Assembly (NCBI GenBank): GCA_031216445.1
Contig: CM062210.1
Coordinates: 6,444,501 to 6,508,500, forward strand
DNA: 64,000 bases
Source: Lateolabrax maculatus
Taxonomy: Eukaryota; Chordata; Actinopteri; Acropomatiformes; Lateolabracidae
Direction: 5' to 3'
Shown here: positions 13,623 through 26,346 of the stretch, piece after piece
How the letters are laid out: every line of letters starts with the position of its first letter
Position numbering within the stretch: position 1 is the first letter of the stretch
The notes under the pieces: model-generated
The model's database searches: none
Seen by the model: only the letters and a program-made list of their open reading frames with translations
Told to the model about the DNA's origin: nothing
Position numbers and translations under genes: made by a program

Positions 13623-15594
13623 GTATTTCACAATTAAAAGCCCTCGTGACGAGCGTAGGTAAACGCGTGTATTTACCACGGTGAAAACATAATAGTATAT
13701 TAAGTTTCTAAAGAAATAAAGAAAACATACAATAAACACCACACGAAAGAATGAAAGAAACATTTACTTATTTAAAATGCAATGGAATGCCTTTATTTTG
13801 AAACCATTATTAATCTGATTCCGGTTTCACTCTAATTTCCGGCAACTTGTCGCCGTTTAATCCAGATGGAAATTGCTGCGCCTGCGTGGATGATGATTCA
13901 TATTTCTGATGAAAGCAGGAGGGAGGGCGTCGTTCCGTTATATGCTCATGATAGGAAACATTATTATAGGAAAAAAATAGTTATCAATTAAACGTTTTGA
14001 GTTTCGTTGTCCTAATGTACTGAAAACGTGATTTAGGACACATTTAAATACTTAATTATCAGGACTGGAGTAATTATTAAAAATGTTGGTAGTAATCCCA
14101 GCAAAGATCAGTTTGCTCTTCTTGGAAAACTGACTATGTTTATCATCAAAACAGAAAACAAATGAAATGTAAGTTAAATCAAACTAGGTCCTTTGAAAAA
14201 TACAATAAATGATTGACAAAAGATCCATCTAGTACCTGCCATGAAACTTTTGATTGTATCTTCAGCTGACGCAGTTTACTCAGTTGTCATAGTTAAGAGG
14301 AAAAGAAAGAAGTAAATAATCTCCATTTCTAGGTCTGAAATTTGCAGAACTGAGAAAACTCTATTTGCTAATGAAGACCATGATATGATCAAACGTTTTG
14401 TCATCTCCTGATCTCAAGGTCAAGACTTAACTTTTAAATTTAACAATCATAAATATTCTCATTACCCTTGTTAATGACATCAAGGTAATTTATTTCTCAT
14501 TTTACAACAGAAGGTTGAACAATGAAATTTAATATAGTACCTTCATGCTACACACACATAGAACATATACACAATTTAAATTATAATATAAAATTAGAAT
14601 AATATAAAACAATGATGAGTACTTACCAGCAATTCCCAGCTAGCCAAACCAGGCAACTCCATGGCCCCAAAAAGCTCCAGGCTTATTTACTTAAGTTTCA
14701 ATTTAACAGTATCCGCTGACATAAGAGCCTTAATGTAGGTCCTGCTTTATTACCTGATCCTGAGGCCATGTCCTGAAGAGTATCGAAATCCACTTTATAG
14801 ACCAAGAACAAAAGCCAACAAACACAAAGGTGCATATTTCTAAATTAATATTTCATCAAGCTACCACACTGTCATGGGCTCAGCATCATTTTAATATATG
14901 TCCACATTCTCTGGCCATTACTCACGTCTGCCAGTGGCAGTGCTAACATTTCCTCTCATTCTCAACCCTGTCCTTCCCTTCTTGACCAGCGGCCTTCCTC
15001 GGCTCTTCCTGCTGCTCTGTAATCAGCTGACCATCACCTGTCTGCACACCTGCACCTCACTTCTCCAAATTAGTCACCTATATGTCACATGTCATACTGT
15101 TTGCCAGATGCCAGATCAGCCAATAAAACGGCCTTTTTTGTACAATTTATATCAAAATTGCCACACACATTTGGGAACAGGTAGTATTTTGACATAGATA
15201 AACTGGACAGGCTGCACAGAGAGTGGGAGAAATGAGGGTTTAATAGTGGCATACATGTACTATGTGAGTGTAACATGAATTTAAATTTATTGTGCAACCC
15301 TGTGTTGTAAAATGACATAAATGAACATTGACCTTAATATATGACTTTTACAGACAGATCCTTATACTACTTACACCAACAGTATCACCCACTATCCCTG
15401 TAGTGCCTTTTACAGTATGTAGAAGTTTTTAAGAAACTTTAAAAAAGTTTAAAATATTCTCCAGTTGCATTCCCACATCCCTGCATATATTTCTGACACT
15501 GTTTACACACAGATTAAAGGATTATACCTGAGTAAATGGTTTAAGTGTCTTTCTTCAGCTGCTCATATAACACACTGCACATGTCAGCGTTAGA
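13623..15594. other. Spacer between the divergent promoters
   Basis: AT-rich and free of convincing exons. A C/T-rich stretch at 14900-15130 could be a decayed retroelement, but I could not identify it. The two flanking start regions (13.6 kb, minus; 15.9 kb, plus) point away from each other. Confidence 0.4.
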
Positions 15595-15957
15595 GTGATA
15601 GCGCCCCCTGCTGGTGGCGCGCCGCCACTACCGGCAGCTCCGCCTGTTAAATGTCTTCATTATTGTGCAGATGCTTCCTTTATTTTCTTCGAAAACATGC
15701 ACAGATTCACGTGGATATGTTCAGCCACGACAGGATGCTTTTTTTTGGTTGATATTTCTGTCAATCCAAAAGTCAAAGAGGGGAGGGGGGGGACGGGGGG
15801 GGGAGGTCAGCGCCGCGAGCGGAGCGTCGCAGACTGCGCACCAGCCCCCCCCCCCTCCACCCCCAAACCAGGAAGTCAACAAAGTCGCCAATCGACATTA
15901 GATTCACTCTGGTTTTTTTTTTTTCTGTGACTCCTCCGTGAACGTCGAGACACCGAC
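15595..15957 (+). promoter_or_regulatory. CpG-rich promoter and 5' leader of the UBA-UBX-LRR gene
   Basis: A GC- and CpG-rich block with G-runs (15780-15800), C-runs (15845-15855) and repeated GCCGCC/GCGCC motifs sits directly upstream of the start ATG and continues into intron 1 (to about 16160). It contrasts sharply with the AT-rich spacer to its left. No TATA box is obvious, as is usual for a CpG-island housekeeping promoter. The exact start site cannot be placed. Confidence 0.55.
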
Positions 15958-18900
15958 ATGAGTTCCGCCGCCTCTCCGGTAAGCTGCGCACCGCCGGGCC
16001 GCCGCGGCGCTCCGCGCCGCGCCGCCGTGGTTCCGCCTCGGGTAGCCGTTAGCCGCGGTGCTAACGGCCGTTTGTTGACAGAGCTGCGGGACCGGAGACT
16101 GAGCCGCGGACCCGCAGGACCGGATCCGCGTTAGAGCCGGACCCCCGCCGCCAGTCACCGCCTTTACCCTGCCCGAGCCTAACTAACCGATAACGACTCT
16201 GTCCGCTGACGTTAACCAAAGAACCGGGGAGATTAAACGCGTTAATGTGTAGGTCAGCAAACAAAAGACGAAGAGTGTTTAGTTGCAGCTGAAACACAGT
16301 TAATGGTGTTGGTGCTTAATATGCACATGAATTAACATTAAAAGCAACGTCTGAATATTCTCACCAGGACATAAATAAAGTATTTTATAAAGAGTCAATT
16401 GTGTTAATAAGTCTTATATTTCTATGATAATAACCCCAGTTTATTTGCAGTTGTCAAACATTAGTAAACGCAGAGCTAATTTAAACAACATAAGTAGATT
16501 TTAAATTTGAAATATTATATACATGCGTATATAGACAGCTATAAAATGACTGCATAAGGCATTATTGATATTGCTGTAATATTTCTCAACTGGCAATTTG
16601 CATATAGAGAGAGAAAGAGAGACAGATGGATATTTTGCAGTGTTACAGCAGGAACAAAATACAATTTTAAACAAAAGCCAACTAATATAAACTAGCAAAT
16701 AGAATAATAACTAGGATTCGAGCCTAAAACTAGGACCATAATCTTTAATCTATAGACCATAAGCAAAGTGACTCTTGGCTAATTAAACTGATGAAAAGAA
16801 AATTCCTTTGAATGTAATTTAAAACATGAGGACATGATGAGTCAGTAGCCATTGTTTGTGCAATCACTGATAAGTGAAAAACAACCACAAAGGTAGTTTG
16901 GTCAGCCCTTGTTTACGTGTCTTGTTGATGTCTATTTGATTTGCTTGTTTTGCAGACTATTGGGGAGTTATTCCTCATCCTCAGTGAGATGGGTTTCACA
17001 GAGGAACAGATCCAGGCTGCTGTACAGGCGGGGCATTTTTCTGTGCCTGATGCAGCTGAGTGGTCAGTTGTCCCAGCCCTTTTCTTAAATCTTAAATAAT
17101 AGGCATTCATGAAATGCTAATATAATATTCTTTTTAGTTTTATAACAGACCAATACTTTCAATAAATTGCATATGTGTCCCTCTTTCATGTGGTGATAGG
17201 CTCTTGCAAGGTCAGTATCCACGTCACAAGTTGGTCAAGCAGTCATCACAGCCAGCTGAGACGGCATTTTCTGCTTTCAACCCACCCAAAGAGGCAGCGA
17301 GCACTTCAGAGACAAACACATCTCCTTCTGACAGCAGAGGTATAACACCAGACTGCATCTGCTTTTAAGGATAAAGGGTCAAGTTGAATATACCATTGTA
17401 ATATCCTGTAAATATTTCCTTGTAACCATTTAACTGAAGTTTTCATTAAGAATTAAAGAATTGAATAGCTTAGGGTGCAAAATTAACTGTTTGTGTTATT
17501 GTTTTTTGCTATGACAGTGTCCCCTTCATTGGTGCTGAGACCATCACAGTCAGGCACCCTGTCCCCAGACCCACTACCAGTCGAGTCCCGCATCAAACAG
17601 GACAAGAGTGACTTTGAAGAGCAGCAGAGACAACGTGTTGCTCAGGAGGCCAGAGCTGAGAGAAAACAAAAGAAACAGGTCAGCAGTGCTAAAAACAACT
17701 GGTACCAAACTGTGCTGTCGGCCTAACTAACAGTTTGTTTGTTATCACATAGAGAACAGAATCTTTTAAGTGTCTGATTTATAATCTCAGAACAGTAGAG
17801 AACTAGCCTGGCATCGGCAGACTAATTCGCAAATGCATATTAGTCTGGAACCTCTCAGTTCATTTTTGATTTCTAAGGGCCGTTATCGACAGGCGTAGAC
17901 AACCAATCAGAGCAACGAAAGCCCATTCTGTCTTACGGTTCGGCAAACATATATATCTTATCAGCTGAAAGTTTAAGTGCTGTCTAAAACTGCCGCTGTA
18001 GTCGGCCCGGGGAACGCTCCGTATCAGTGGCAGCCATCTTGGTTATTTACAAAGATGCCTCAGCGGCACTTCTCTCTGTCAGTCATCGTATTTAACCCGC
18101 CTCATACTAGATAAATGGTTGTGATTGGTTCGCCCGACACAACGGTGCTGCCCGTACTGAGGAAATCAGTTTGAATGGGAGACGGGCCAAACAGATAAAA
18201 CATGAGCTTGCAGATTCGTCTGGTTCCCAGGCTGGAAGAGAACATCTTGTCTTATGTGTGTTGGTCTGCCAGGAGCGTGAGTTGGTGTTAAAGCGTATAG
18301 CTGAGGATCGGAGGAGCCTGCAGGAGAAGATCCACCCCAGCGCCGCCACAGAGACGTCTCCTCCCAGTAGTCAGGGGCAGAAGCTTGGAGGAACGAGTCA
18401 GACTAATGTGGATAACAACTGCGTCCTCATGGTGAGGCAATGAAGAATTTAAATGTGTGTGAAGCAGATGTAGTCACATTACAGAATTGCAGTTGTTTAA
18501 GCCTCCTGTTTTTTTGGTGCAGATTCGGCTGCCATCCGGAGAGTCCATGCGTGAACGCTTCCCGGCTGATGCCCCTCTGCGCAGCGTCGTGGAGCACATC
18601 ACCGGCCGTCACCCCTCCCTCCCCTCCTTTTCTCTCCTCCAGGGTTTCCCACGGAAACGGTTTGGAGAGGCAGAACTTGCTTGCTCACTGCGCTCTCTTG
18701 GCCTCACACCCAACGCTGCACTGTGTATTCAGACCACTCCTCCAGAGACACCACAGGATGCACAGAGTCCTGCAGATACACCATCAGTGGGGCAGAATGA
18801 GCCGCCTCCTTGTGTTGTGTCCCCTCAGCCACATATCCCTGTCATGGAGGGAGTCGGGGGGCCGGACCTTGTTCTACCTCCTCCACTACCCAACCAGCTG

Positions 18901-21900
18901 TGGGAGGAGGCAGTGAATTATGCAGGGATACCTGGAGTAGGTCCTTCCCTGTCTGGGCCATCTCACTTCTGGGGTAAGTATTAAATACTTCAAATTTAGT
19001 TTTAAGCAGATTTGGTTTGTTCATCAAAGCTTTTTGTGTACAGTTGTAAAACTGTAGTAGTCTATACAAATTATTTATACAGTTGCAAAGTTCTGGAAGT
19101 ATTTTTCCCCAATCTGAATTCCTATTTTTCTTTAAATGATTTCCTCAATATACTCAACATAGAAACATGGGAGTGTACCGGATGATGTTACAATCGTAAA
19201 GGGTTATGTTATGACCGTTAGTTTGAATTATTTCAACATTATACACCCATGAGCCTCAGCTGCTGTTGCCATGGAGAACAAGGCAATCAGAGGCATGAAT
19301 CAGAACAGTAGCAAATTCAAAAAACACAGCATCATTGTTGCTCAGTTCATCCAAAATTTAACCAGAATCTAAAGTAAACTAATTTAAAGTGCAGATCGTG
19401 TTTTCAGTTTTCTCATCAGGTCATCTTTGGCTTGTTTGGCTCCACTTGCTCATCTGGGCACAATTTTAAGCTCAGTGATTGGATGTTTCTCACTGAAATT
19501 CACAGTTAACTTCTCACCTTACGTTTTTATGTAAACAGGCTTTTACCTTTTTATCAAAGAACCACATATTTCCCTAAAGCAGCTGTTAATCTTTTTGTAT
19601 TGATAATTAAACCAGAAGAGTTTCATGTCAATCCAAGCTCTATTATTTCAACAATCAGAACATTGAACATTATTTAAACATGATTTACATACATGTTTAG
19701 TCATTATATGACTTTCCTGGTGCTGTTCATCAGGGCGAGGCCAGAAGCTGATTCCTGCTAATGCTGAGGATGCTGTCGGCATAGATGTTGATGAGGAACA
19801 AGAAGGGGAGGAAGAACCACCTCTCATGCTTAACGGTACTGCTCCCTGTGTCTGGGGCTGTTGCAGAAACCCCATCTCTCCTCTGACCCACATTTTGCTT
19901 GCTTTCTCCCTCTCTCTCTCCATTCATTCATTCATCCATCCAATCTTCATTTATTCATCCACGTAGAACTTTTTGTTCTCCCATGCCAGAAACACATGAC
20001 CCTCGCCAACACTGTATGTTGCATAACTTTCCCAGTGCACAGAACATTAGACCGACTGCCCTAGTAATGTGTGTCATATGTAAGAAAGATTAGGATTAGG
20101 AAATTTGTAGGTGAATGCCCTTTTCTGTCAAACATACAGTACACAGGGTCAGAACTGCTGAGCCCCACCAGTGAGGACTGAGTTCCCCAAGTGCTTACAG
20201 TTAGCTGGCCAATCATATTCAGTCTCTCAGAGCATGTGGTTGTGATATAGTATTCTGAACGTGTGTCTGAACCAGAGAGTAAAAAGAGCTCAATCCCAGT
20301 TGACGTTGAGGAGTGAGAGGAGAATCAAAGATCCAGGACTAAAGATGTTGATTAGAGGTGTGAGATATAAAACATTTTTTTCACTGTGAAGACTGTAGGA
20401 CTAGACAAATTCTCAAGAAGTGACTCAAGCTGTATATAAATACAGGCTGGATTTGATGTCGGTGACTAATTTGTGCTTCAGCTTGGTGAAGAATATCCTT
20501 ATGGATTACAATTTTTCACTTGTATAATTCACAGGAATGCCGAGGCTGCCTTTCTTTCCAGGGAATAGGTTCCGTGGAGAATTTGAGCCCAGGCACCACT
20601 GGCCAGAGCAAGGCAATCGACTCAGGTGGGTGTCTAGACAGAACAAGACTAATCTAATATGAGAACTGTAATGCACGTGAGTTTTCCACTGACTACAATT
20701 GATTTTAAAGTGTTTCGCTGCTAGGTATAATCAATCATTCCAAAAGTGGATGGGGGGGAAGTCTGACAAATTAGTCATTAGTCATTTTTCAAGCATAATT
20801 GCTAAGCATTTGCTTTTTACAGCTTCTCAAATTTGCTGCTTTTCTCTGTTTTATATAATTGTAAATGGAATATGTTTGGGTTTTGGGCTCTTTTTGTATA
20901 CATGAGAAATCTGTCTGGTAGACTGAAAACTAAAAACAGTAGGGAGAGGAAAACAGACCAAGAGTTCCTGTGGAGACGGCTGTTTTCGCAAAATTCGACC
21001 GTGAAATATTTCGCATTTGTGTGTTTCAGGGAGGCCCCAGAAGAGGACCCAGCAGAGCCTGAGGATGCCGGAGGTCGGATGGCGCCTGGTGCTGCAGGTC
21101 TGGCTGCAGTGGAACGTCTTCAACGAGCTGCACAGCAAGAAGACCCCCCTGCCTCCCAGGGACAACCATCACCCCCTAAAAGACCCTTCAGGGCACCCAG
21201 CGTCCCGTCCCTATGTGCCTTGGCCATTCGCGCAACTGTCCACCTCATGACTGGTAAGAGACAATGTAAAATATTTAGTCATAAGACTCACTGATTTCCC
21301 AAGAAATGTGTGTCACTGCTTTGTTCACTCACTGATGTCATTCTTGGCCCTGTGTCTCTACTCTCCCAGCTCCCAGCATGCAGTACAGCAGCAGTCTGGC
21401 TTGCCTCACCCCACAGCTAGCAGAGCTTCTGCTCAACCACATGTCCCGCGAGAGGCTCCTGCGTCCACGCACCCTGGAGCTCTTCTTCGGCTGCCCATTG
21501 CAGAAGTTTGTCCTGAACTGTTACCCTTACTCCACCAATGAGCTCCTGCGGCAGTTACGGGCCTTCACAGCACTGAAGCATCTGAGTCTGGTCAATTCGC
21601 CTCTCATCACAGGTACAGCATTTTATCCCAGGATGAAGTTTCTTGGCTTTTCAAATATCAATTTTTCTGTGTAAACTTCTGCAACATGTTTGGTTAAAGT
21701 TTGTGCTATTTAATTTGAATCTCCTGACCTTGTTTTGTGCAGACTCTGGGCTGTCAATCCTGTCCAGCCTGGTCAAACTCCAGTACCTCAACCTGGCCTC
21801 CTGTAGCAAACTGACCGACTCCTGTCTGCAGCATATCACAGGTTAGGCTCTCTCTAAACCAGCCTGTGAACAGCCCTCAGACTGTTACTAGAGGGTTTAA

Positions 21901-24151
21901 TGGGTAAACATAGATTATGTAACACCACTTTATAGGCAATTACATTTACGTGCAAGAATGCCAGATCCCAACATAAGCTGCTCTGGGTTAAGTACGTGTA
22001 TTTACAGTTGAATGGGGTTTGCCTTGATGATTTTTGCCACGTATCAACATATTTTCCTTCTTTCTGTGTCTGCAAGGTTTAAAGAGCCTGTGTTCCCTGT
22101 CCCTGGACCACACCAAAGTGACCGATGCCGGGATGGTGCTGTATCTCCAGTCAGCTCCGTCCTGCCTCTCTCAGCTCAGCCTGAATCAGACGGCTGTGAC
22201 GGAGGCCACACTGGTAGTCCTGCCCACCTGTGTACCACAACTGCGGCTCCTCAGCATCAAGCAGACGAAGGTACGTCTGGCATGTGAATCATGCAACATA
22301 TGTGCCTAACTTATCCTTTTATTCTTTTCTCCTGACATTTCTTTGTCTTGATGCGTGTTGTTCTGCCAGGTCAAGGATGTGTCAGCTTTGGCAGAGCTGT
22401 CCAGCCTGCAGACTCTCAACCTGGATGGGACTGAAGTGACAGAAAGCTCTCTGGAGCACCTGGCCACCCACCCTAACCTGTCTTCCCTCAGTTTGGCGGG
22501 AATCTCGGTAGCCGATGGCAATCAGGCCCTGCAGATCATCTCAGGTTCGTAAATGGAAAGGAACATTAAAAAATGAACAGAGCAAAATGGTCCAAGTATG
22601 TGTTGAATTAAATTCTTAGAGATGTTTATACTTTCCTCCCAGGTCTCAAATTGACTCAGCTGACCCTCCCCGGACGCCACTCGGTGACAGACAGTGGGTT
22701 GTCATTTCTGTCTAGACTGTCTCTGCTCTTAGAGCTGGACCTGACAGACTACACACAAGTCACAGACCAGGGAGTCAGCCAGCTCTCCACCATGAACAGG
22801 TCATTCCCACACTTGTACTGTACAATACATGCAGGTCATTATAACACCTATTCCAGTATTATTACAACAGCAATACTTACAGGAGTGTTGTGTGTAATTT
22901 GTGTAGGTTGAAGAAGCTGTCACTTAGCAACACTCAGGTGACAGATGCAGGGCTTCCCTCTCTGCGTGGCCTGCAGGAACTGCAGGAGCTTTGTTTGGAC
23001 CGAACAGCAGTCACCAGCCGAGGAGTGGCCCAACTCATCACCTATCTGCCGCACCTCCAGGTGATTTTACTGGGGACATTTGTGCATTTGTTCATCTGTC
23101 AGTTGCCTCGCAGAAGCTTAGTTTAAGAAATGGTAGTGCAATAATATGTGCTGCTCTGTAATTTGAGCCCTCTTTTATAATATTCCTAATTCCACAGATC
23201 AAACCCTGCTACAGTACAATGCTCACTAATGTAGGGTTGAAAGTGGTGCTTATCCTTTTTAAAAAATGATGCATGTGAAAATGTTATAAGCCAGGCTTAA
23301 ATAAGGGACTCAGAAAGGAGGTATGGAGTCATGGCTTGGCACAGAAAAGCTGCTTTGGAGCTAATTGGGATGATTAAGGACTTCTCCGTTGGGTGTACAT
23401 TTGCCGAGTTTTTCTCATAAAAACAGTCTCCATGCAAACCTCTGCCTGTATTTTAAGGAAAAGGTTTCATAACAAGGGAAGGTATCTGAAATTATCTCAT
23501 TTTATGTTTATGATATTTTGCTTATGTAATGTTTTCTTTCCTGTGTTTTTTAGGTGTTAGGTTTAGCCAGCACTCAGGTGGGAGACACAGTAGTGAGGAG
23601 AGGTCTGATCCGCTGCACTCAGCTTGTGAAGATTAATCTCAGCCGCACACGGATCACAGACCACGGTAAGATCAACCTCTAAAACCACTTACATTCTTTT
23701 TTTTTTAAGATTTATGGGGTGCCTTTTTACCTTTTTATTAGACAGTAACAGTGAAGAGGCAGGCAGGAAATGGGGGGAGAGAGAGAGGGGGGTACGACAT
23801 GCAACAAAGGTCACCGGCTGAAATCGAAATGGCGACAGTTGGGATCATGTGGCGTGCTTCAGAGGCGCCTCACGCTGGTTCTTTCTTCATCTGACTCAAC
23901 CGCAACCGACAGACAAATGTCATCTTTTATTACTTGGGTGATCAACCTCTATGCATTTGTATATGTTTTCCTCAGGTCTAAAGTTCTTGAAACACATGCA
24001 TCTGGCTCAGGTGAATCTGGATGGCACCGGTGTGAGTCTGATGGGTATTGCGAGCCTCCTCTCTTTGACCAACATCAGCAGCATTCGGGCCAGCAACACT
24101 CGCAGCATCCCAGCTGACGAGGTCTCCGATGAGGAGTGGGAAGCCCAGTGA
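15958..24151 (+). CDS. UBA-UBX-leucine-rich-repeat protein (putative p97/VCP adaptor), 17 coding exons
   Basis: Exons: 15958-15978, 16956-17062, 17200-17339, 17518-17678, 18273-18431, 18523-18973, 19734-19835, 20535-20625, 21030-21253, 21370-21612, 21743-21841, 22077-22270, 22370-22544, 22643-22799, 22907-23060, 23554-23665 and 23976-24151. All introns are GT-AG and the frame is continuous, giving about 921 residues. The start ATG (MSSAASP) lies at the end of a CpG-rich leader and is followed at once by a donor. Residues 8-50 resemble a UBA domain (MGFTEEQI, then AAEWLLQG). Residues 113-165 are a charged helix. Residues 197-267 are a UBX domain with the p97-binding loop GFPRKRF (FPR at 238-240), closest in my memory to UBXN1. 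An acidic linker follows, then SLCALAIRATV (from residue 471), which resembles a BC-box. From about residue 545 there are LRRs of the 'L..L.L..T.VTD.GL..L' type to near the acidic C-terminus (DEVSDEEWEAQ). Seen: domains and frame. Known: UBX domains recruit p97. Inferred: adaptor role. I do not recall a standard gene symbol or a human protein with this architecture. Confidence 0.88.
17805..18233. mobile_element. MITE-like element in intron 4 of the UBA-UBX-LRR gene
   Basis: The left end AGCCTGGCATCGGCAGAC is answered at the right end by GTCTGGTTCCCAGGCT, giving imperfect terminal inverted repeats (shared outer AGCCTGG and inner CAGAC) around 429 bases with no open frame. The interior differs in composition from the flanking intron. 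It ends only 39 bases before the next exon (18273). The superfamily is not clear. Confidence 0.5.
23690..23880 (+). repeat. Degenerate SINE in the last intron of the UBA-UBX-LRR gene
   Basis: After a T-run it contains TTTTATTAGACAGTAACAG, AGGCAGGCAGGAAATGG, a GA-rich run and ACGACATGCAACAAAGGTC then ACCGGCTGAAATCG. This is the body of a common fish SINE. Reverse-oriented relatives occur near 61650 and 62100. Confidence 0.5.
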
Positions 24152-25862
24152 GCATCGATACCTTCGGTTGGTCCACACATACTGTACCTGAGTGCGCCTC
24201 CGCCTGCTGCAGTCCCCTTTTAGCCCCTGAAACATGCTGCTGTCGGAAAAACAGCGTAACTGAAACACTCCTCCTTTTTGCACTGTTTCAACTGCAGCTA
24301 GTGTCACTTATCTGTCAATCACGCACGCTACCAAGTTGAGACCTTAAACGGGAGCCTTATGTTTAAAAACTAGGCCATTTATAACGTTTACGTATACATA
24401 GTCAATCTGTATTTACTTGCATACACTGCAGCCCTTTGTCTCTGGAAAACCTGACAAACTTTAAAGCTTTATGTGCAGCCTTATAGGTTGAAGCTATCTG
24501 TGTTTCTCCTGGTTGGCACTTTTTGAGCCGACTGGCAGTAACATATTAAATGTTGAAAATATAACATATAACACAGCATGTATTTTCAGACTGTAATGAC
24601 TAACAGACTGATATATGTAGAAATTAAATTAAAACCTAAATAACAAATTGTCAACTCAACCAAATAAGGTTGAAGAAATCTTTTGGAGGATGTGAAGGCA
24701 GATAATGTCTTCCAGTAATCATTCTGTCACTTGTTATTGAAACGAACATTGGATCTCTTGCTGTATTCATATGTTGGATTTATTAGAAGAATACATGTAG
24801 TTTCTGTCAACCACCTGATATTTATTAGAACTAGGTCCAATGTTTTTCCTTTATTTGCTTGAAGATTTGGCAGAATTAACTGTACTGTACAGTGTTTGTA
24901 CATGCAGCGAACACTACTGCAGATGATGTCAGATGTCCAAGATGATAAAAATGTTCATTTCAGTTTGTTGTAATAGTAACCTCTGCTGAAGAAAAGCGAT
25001 GTCTGCTCCTGTTAAATGTATGTTGGCTTTAAATCCATACAAATTAAACAAATGCCCATGTTGCTTCTGTAAGGTCGGGTATTGTTGCCACCATGACAAA
25101 ATATTTGCTCAGTTTCAAATGTTACTTATATTTTTCTCATTAATACTACAGTTAATACCAAATTATTGTTTTGACATCCTACCAGATACATTATGTTACG
25201 TGATTGATTTAGGATGCAGTGATTGTACATTTATCTCATTTTAACATAGAAGTGTCTTGCTATAAGAACACACCAATTTGTCAAAAAGAGATATGTTTAA
25301 TTTGGTGTAAAACGGTATTAAGTTTGTTTAAACGGAAGAAAATGTTATAACATGAAAAGAATCTTGTTAAATGAGAATTTCATTGAGAAACTGGACAAAT
25401 ATTTGTCAATTTTTACATGAACACAGCTTAACTGGAAGGGCTCTGAATGAAGGTTTTACCACAAGTCACCTAAAAACTACATTTTCTCTTTGAAGTGCAT
25501 CCTGGAGATGCATTGGATTTAGTTGATGTTTAATAAATGGCTGTCATTACCTTTTATTATAAGTAAGTTATGCCAAGAAATGCCATTTTTTGACAGCACA
25601 GCTATTTTCCGTTACATAGAAGACAGGGTGGGGAGCAGATGCGTAGTGTAGTGGCTGCACGATGAGGATGGATCTATGCAGCCATGGGGCTCACGAGCCA
25701 GAATCCAAAGCAACTTCTTTAAATCACTTTAAGTTTTGTCCTGTTGTTTACAGATATGTGAAAATAGTTTATTTTCCCTAAAAGCTTTTGATTTTTGGAT
25801 ACAAGCACTGTATTCCTTAAGTTTAAAATGAATAATAAAGTCTTCTGGATCTATATATGCTG
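24152..25862 (+). other. Probable 3' UTR of the UBA-UBX-LRR gene
   Basis: After the stop codon there is about 1.7 kb of AT-rich DNA without coding potential. AATAAA signals occur at about 25532-25537 (within TTTAATAAATGG) and at 25835-25840. Either would end the transcript, and the second meets the 3' end of the opposing ABCF2 transcript. UTR length is inferred. Confidence 0.45.
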
Positions 25863-25871
25863 TTTTTATGT

Positions 25872-26346
25872 TCTGTTTATTCAGACAAACCTTTATTGCA
25901 TTACATTGTTAAATAAGGCAGAACTGCTCTTTTACACAGGAAAAAAAAAAAAAAAGTCAACTTTTAAATATCATAAAATATGACCTAAAAAGCTGCTGTA
26001 TACATGTTGGGATAAAACAGAACATTTGGAAAAATAAAACTTTTCTATGAAGACAGCACAATGGAATGCATTCCAAAATGCACTGAGATGCTTCAGGTGA
26101 ATCAGCCAATCAGAGTGCAGCCTGAGGTGAAGGGCGAGGAGGGGGTTGGGTCGAGCACGGAGCGGCACTGTCAAACCGAGATGGAAATACAGTACAACAT
26201 GTACGAGAGACGTGTCCAATAAGATGCATAAGAGATTGTTTCAGTTCTACATTTCCTGCAATGCAAACCCTGCTCAGCCCCCGCAGGAGCTTACAGGTCA
26301 AATCCATGATGCAAGATAAAGGAGTGACTCTGAGTGCGATGTTTGT
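25872..26346 (-). other. abcf2: ABCF2 3' UTR
   Basis: Downstream of the ABCF2 stop on the minus strand, AATAAA signals read at 25897-25892 and 25881-25876. The transcript therefore ends within a few tens of bases of the poly(A) signal of the opposing UBA-UBX-LRR gene. A run of about 15 A on the plus strand (25941-25956) lies inside this UTR. Confidence 0.5.

Noticed and set aside
17493..17726. Open frame running through exon 4 of the UBA-UBX-LRR gene into the intron
   Set aside because: It is a read-through of the true exon (17518-17678), which has a clear acceptor and donor and joins in frame to its neighbours.
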